Shown: positions 63,020-64,000 of the stretch, one piece after another | Numbering within the stretch: position 1 is the first letter of the stretch | Layout: each line of letters begins with the position of its first letter | Source of the DNA: Brasenia schreberi | Taxonomy: Eukaryota; Streptophyta; Magnoliopsida; Nymphaeales; Cabombaceae | Assembly (NCBI GenBank): GCA_036023115.1 | Contig: JAYKKT010000087.1 | Coordinates: forward strand, 12,850,001-12,914,000 | Length of the DNA stretch: 64,000 nucleotides | Direction of reading: 5' to 3' | The notes under the pieces: generated by a model | The model's database searches: none | What the model saw: the letters and a program-made list of their open reading frames with translations, nothing else | What the model was told of the DNA's origin: nothing | Translations under genes and position numbers: made by a program

Positions 63020-63394
63020 ATTATTTTCCGGAGGTCTTATTTTGAAGGTTAAAGTAATATAACTAGGATATGCGCAATGAGTTCCAAGTGCGCTGGGTGT
63101 GTACGAAGCCCCTTCCGGAAGCTTTCACCACTTGAATCAACATATACCACACTTAGCTGTAGATCATCCCCGATCACTCTCTTGAATCCCATATGTTGAT
63201 TCACCTCTTGAATCAACATATTATTTTCCGGAGGTCTTATTTTGAAGGTTAAAGTAATATAACTAGGATATGCGCAATGAGTTCCAAGTGCGCTGGGTGT
63301 GTACGAAGCCCCTTCCGGAAGCTTTCACCACTTGAATCAACATATACCACACTTAGCTGTAGATCATCCCCGATCACTCTCTTGAATCCCATAT
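63020..63394. repeat. Exact 175-bp direct repeat, 200-bp period
   Basis: 63020-63194 and 63220-63394 appear identical base for base (start ATTATTTTCCGGAGG-like, end CTTGAATCCCATAT). They are separated by a 25-bp spacer. Confidence 0.95.
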
Positions 63395-63540
63395 TTCACG
63401 CCAATTCAGGCTCGTCAATAATATGCACCTCATGCTCCAGCAATCATAGCAGAGTTCTTTGAGAACCCACCAATCCACCTCCCACGATGATCTCTCAATA
63501 AACCTCTTCAGCCTGCTAAACCCGGATTACATGAGACCAT
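63020..63540 (-). pseudogene. L1-type LINE RNase H remnant with internal 200-bp duplication
   Basis: Minus strand, mixed frames: AGLRGLLRDHRGRWIGGFSKN (about 63510-63440), then an EHEVHIIDEPELA-like stretch, MGFKRVI and a degenerate ESD (about 63390). This is the same RNase H-like domain as at 12330-12900. The downstream half (63020-63194) is repeated exactly at 63220-63394. Confidence 0.65.
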
Positions 63541-63818
63541 GATTACAGTATACTAGGCAAGAAAAAGATCGTATGGTGCAAACAAAAAAGTTGTGCGTTC
63601 CTAAAAGTTTATATGAAATATACGAGATTCATGCTTATGATGCTTACCAGATGAAATAATATTGTAAGTGATCCAAGACCCAGGTCGACACAAAACAAAA
63701 TCTTACTGAGAAAATATTGAACTTGGAACAAGTTTGTCAAAGTACCAGGGGACTTTTTCCAAGCTCAATCGTTTAATCGTCGGATCTTGTTCGGTCACGT
63801 ATCCGGGTTTAGGATCTA

Positions 63819-63998
63819 GTTTTATATATACATGGAAGTTGGAACGTTCAGAGTCGGACTGATTGTCCAATCCAAAATTCCGAATCCCTTGTGCGCCGTC
63901 TTCCCGTTATTTTATTTTGCGGTTCGCGTCCTGTGGCCTTTTCCGGCCTTTGCCTCCCCGAACTCTCTCTCTTTCTCTCTATAGCTCGTTTGATGATG
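63819..63998 (+). promoter_or_regulatory. Possible promoter and 5' leader of a gene starting at the right edge
   Basis: A TATA-box-like TTTTATATATACATGG at about 63819-63834 is followed by GC-richer sequence, a CT-rich leader (63963-63980) typical of plant 5' UTRs, and ATGs at 63993 and 63996. The gene itself would lie beyond the window, so this is inference. Confidence 0.35.
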
Positions 63999-64000
63999 GG

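Overview
This window is nuclear DNA of a flowering plant. The genes carry spliceosomal introns, and three protein families are plant-specific or plant-typical: an ALOG/LSH protein, a PUB3-type U-box ARM protein and a short patellin. The rest is the usual plant mixture of Ty1/copia and Ty3/gypsy retrotransposons, LINEs, tRNA-derived SINEs, MITE-like foldbacks and long AT and GA microsatellites. I cannot name the species, and I see no bacterial, organellar or CRISPR-like content.

Four genes can be modelled with confidence. (1) An intronless ALOG/LSH nuclear regulator lies on the minus strand at 6478-7134. (2) A six-exon ketopantoate hydroxymethyltransferase (pantothenate/CoA pathway, probably mitochondrial) lies on the plus strand at 23308-26930. 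Its second intron is of the rare GC-AG type. (3) A PUB3-like U-box/ARM E3 ubiquitin ligase of 803 residues lies on the minus strand at 31547-35299. (4) A four-exon patellin (CRAL-TRIO plus GOLD) of 415 residues lies on the plus strand at 53194-55527. These genes do not form a pathway or operon; they are ordinary neighbours separated by repeats. A decayed threonine aldolase pseudogene lies between genes 2 and 3. The first exon of an unrecognised gene may lie at 37897-38081, and a promoter with a possible start codon sits at the right edge.

Layout: 1-1.5 kb, copia remnant; 1.5-6.4 kb, mostly featureless; 6.5-7.1 kb, ALOG gene; 8.4-22 kb, repeat-rich (RTE LINE pieces, L1-type RNase H remnant, SINEs, MITE-like foldbacks, a 97-bp-arm hairpin, a 125-bp TA tract); 23.3-31 kb, KPHMT and the threonine aldolase pseudogene with RTE insertions; 31.5-35.3 kb, PUB3; 38.7-42.9 kb, a Ty3/gypsy element with both LTRs and a 5-bp target duplication; 47.3-49.8 kb, a cluster of three RTE copies; 53.2-55.5 kb, patellin with a young RTE inserted at a splice acceptor; 56.5-62.3 kb, a copia element with both LTRs; 62.3-64 kb, an L1-type RNase H remnant with an exact internal duplication.

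The dominant theme is an RTE-clade LINE family with a TTG-repeat tail. At least nine insertions are visible. The youngest has duplicated the 3' splice site of the patellin gene, and an older one has the structure expected from twin priming. I found no evidence of a wholly new biological system; the most interesting items are these insertion structures, the GC-AG intron and the long hairpin.
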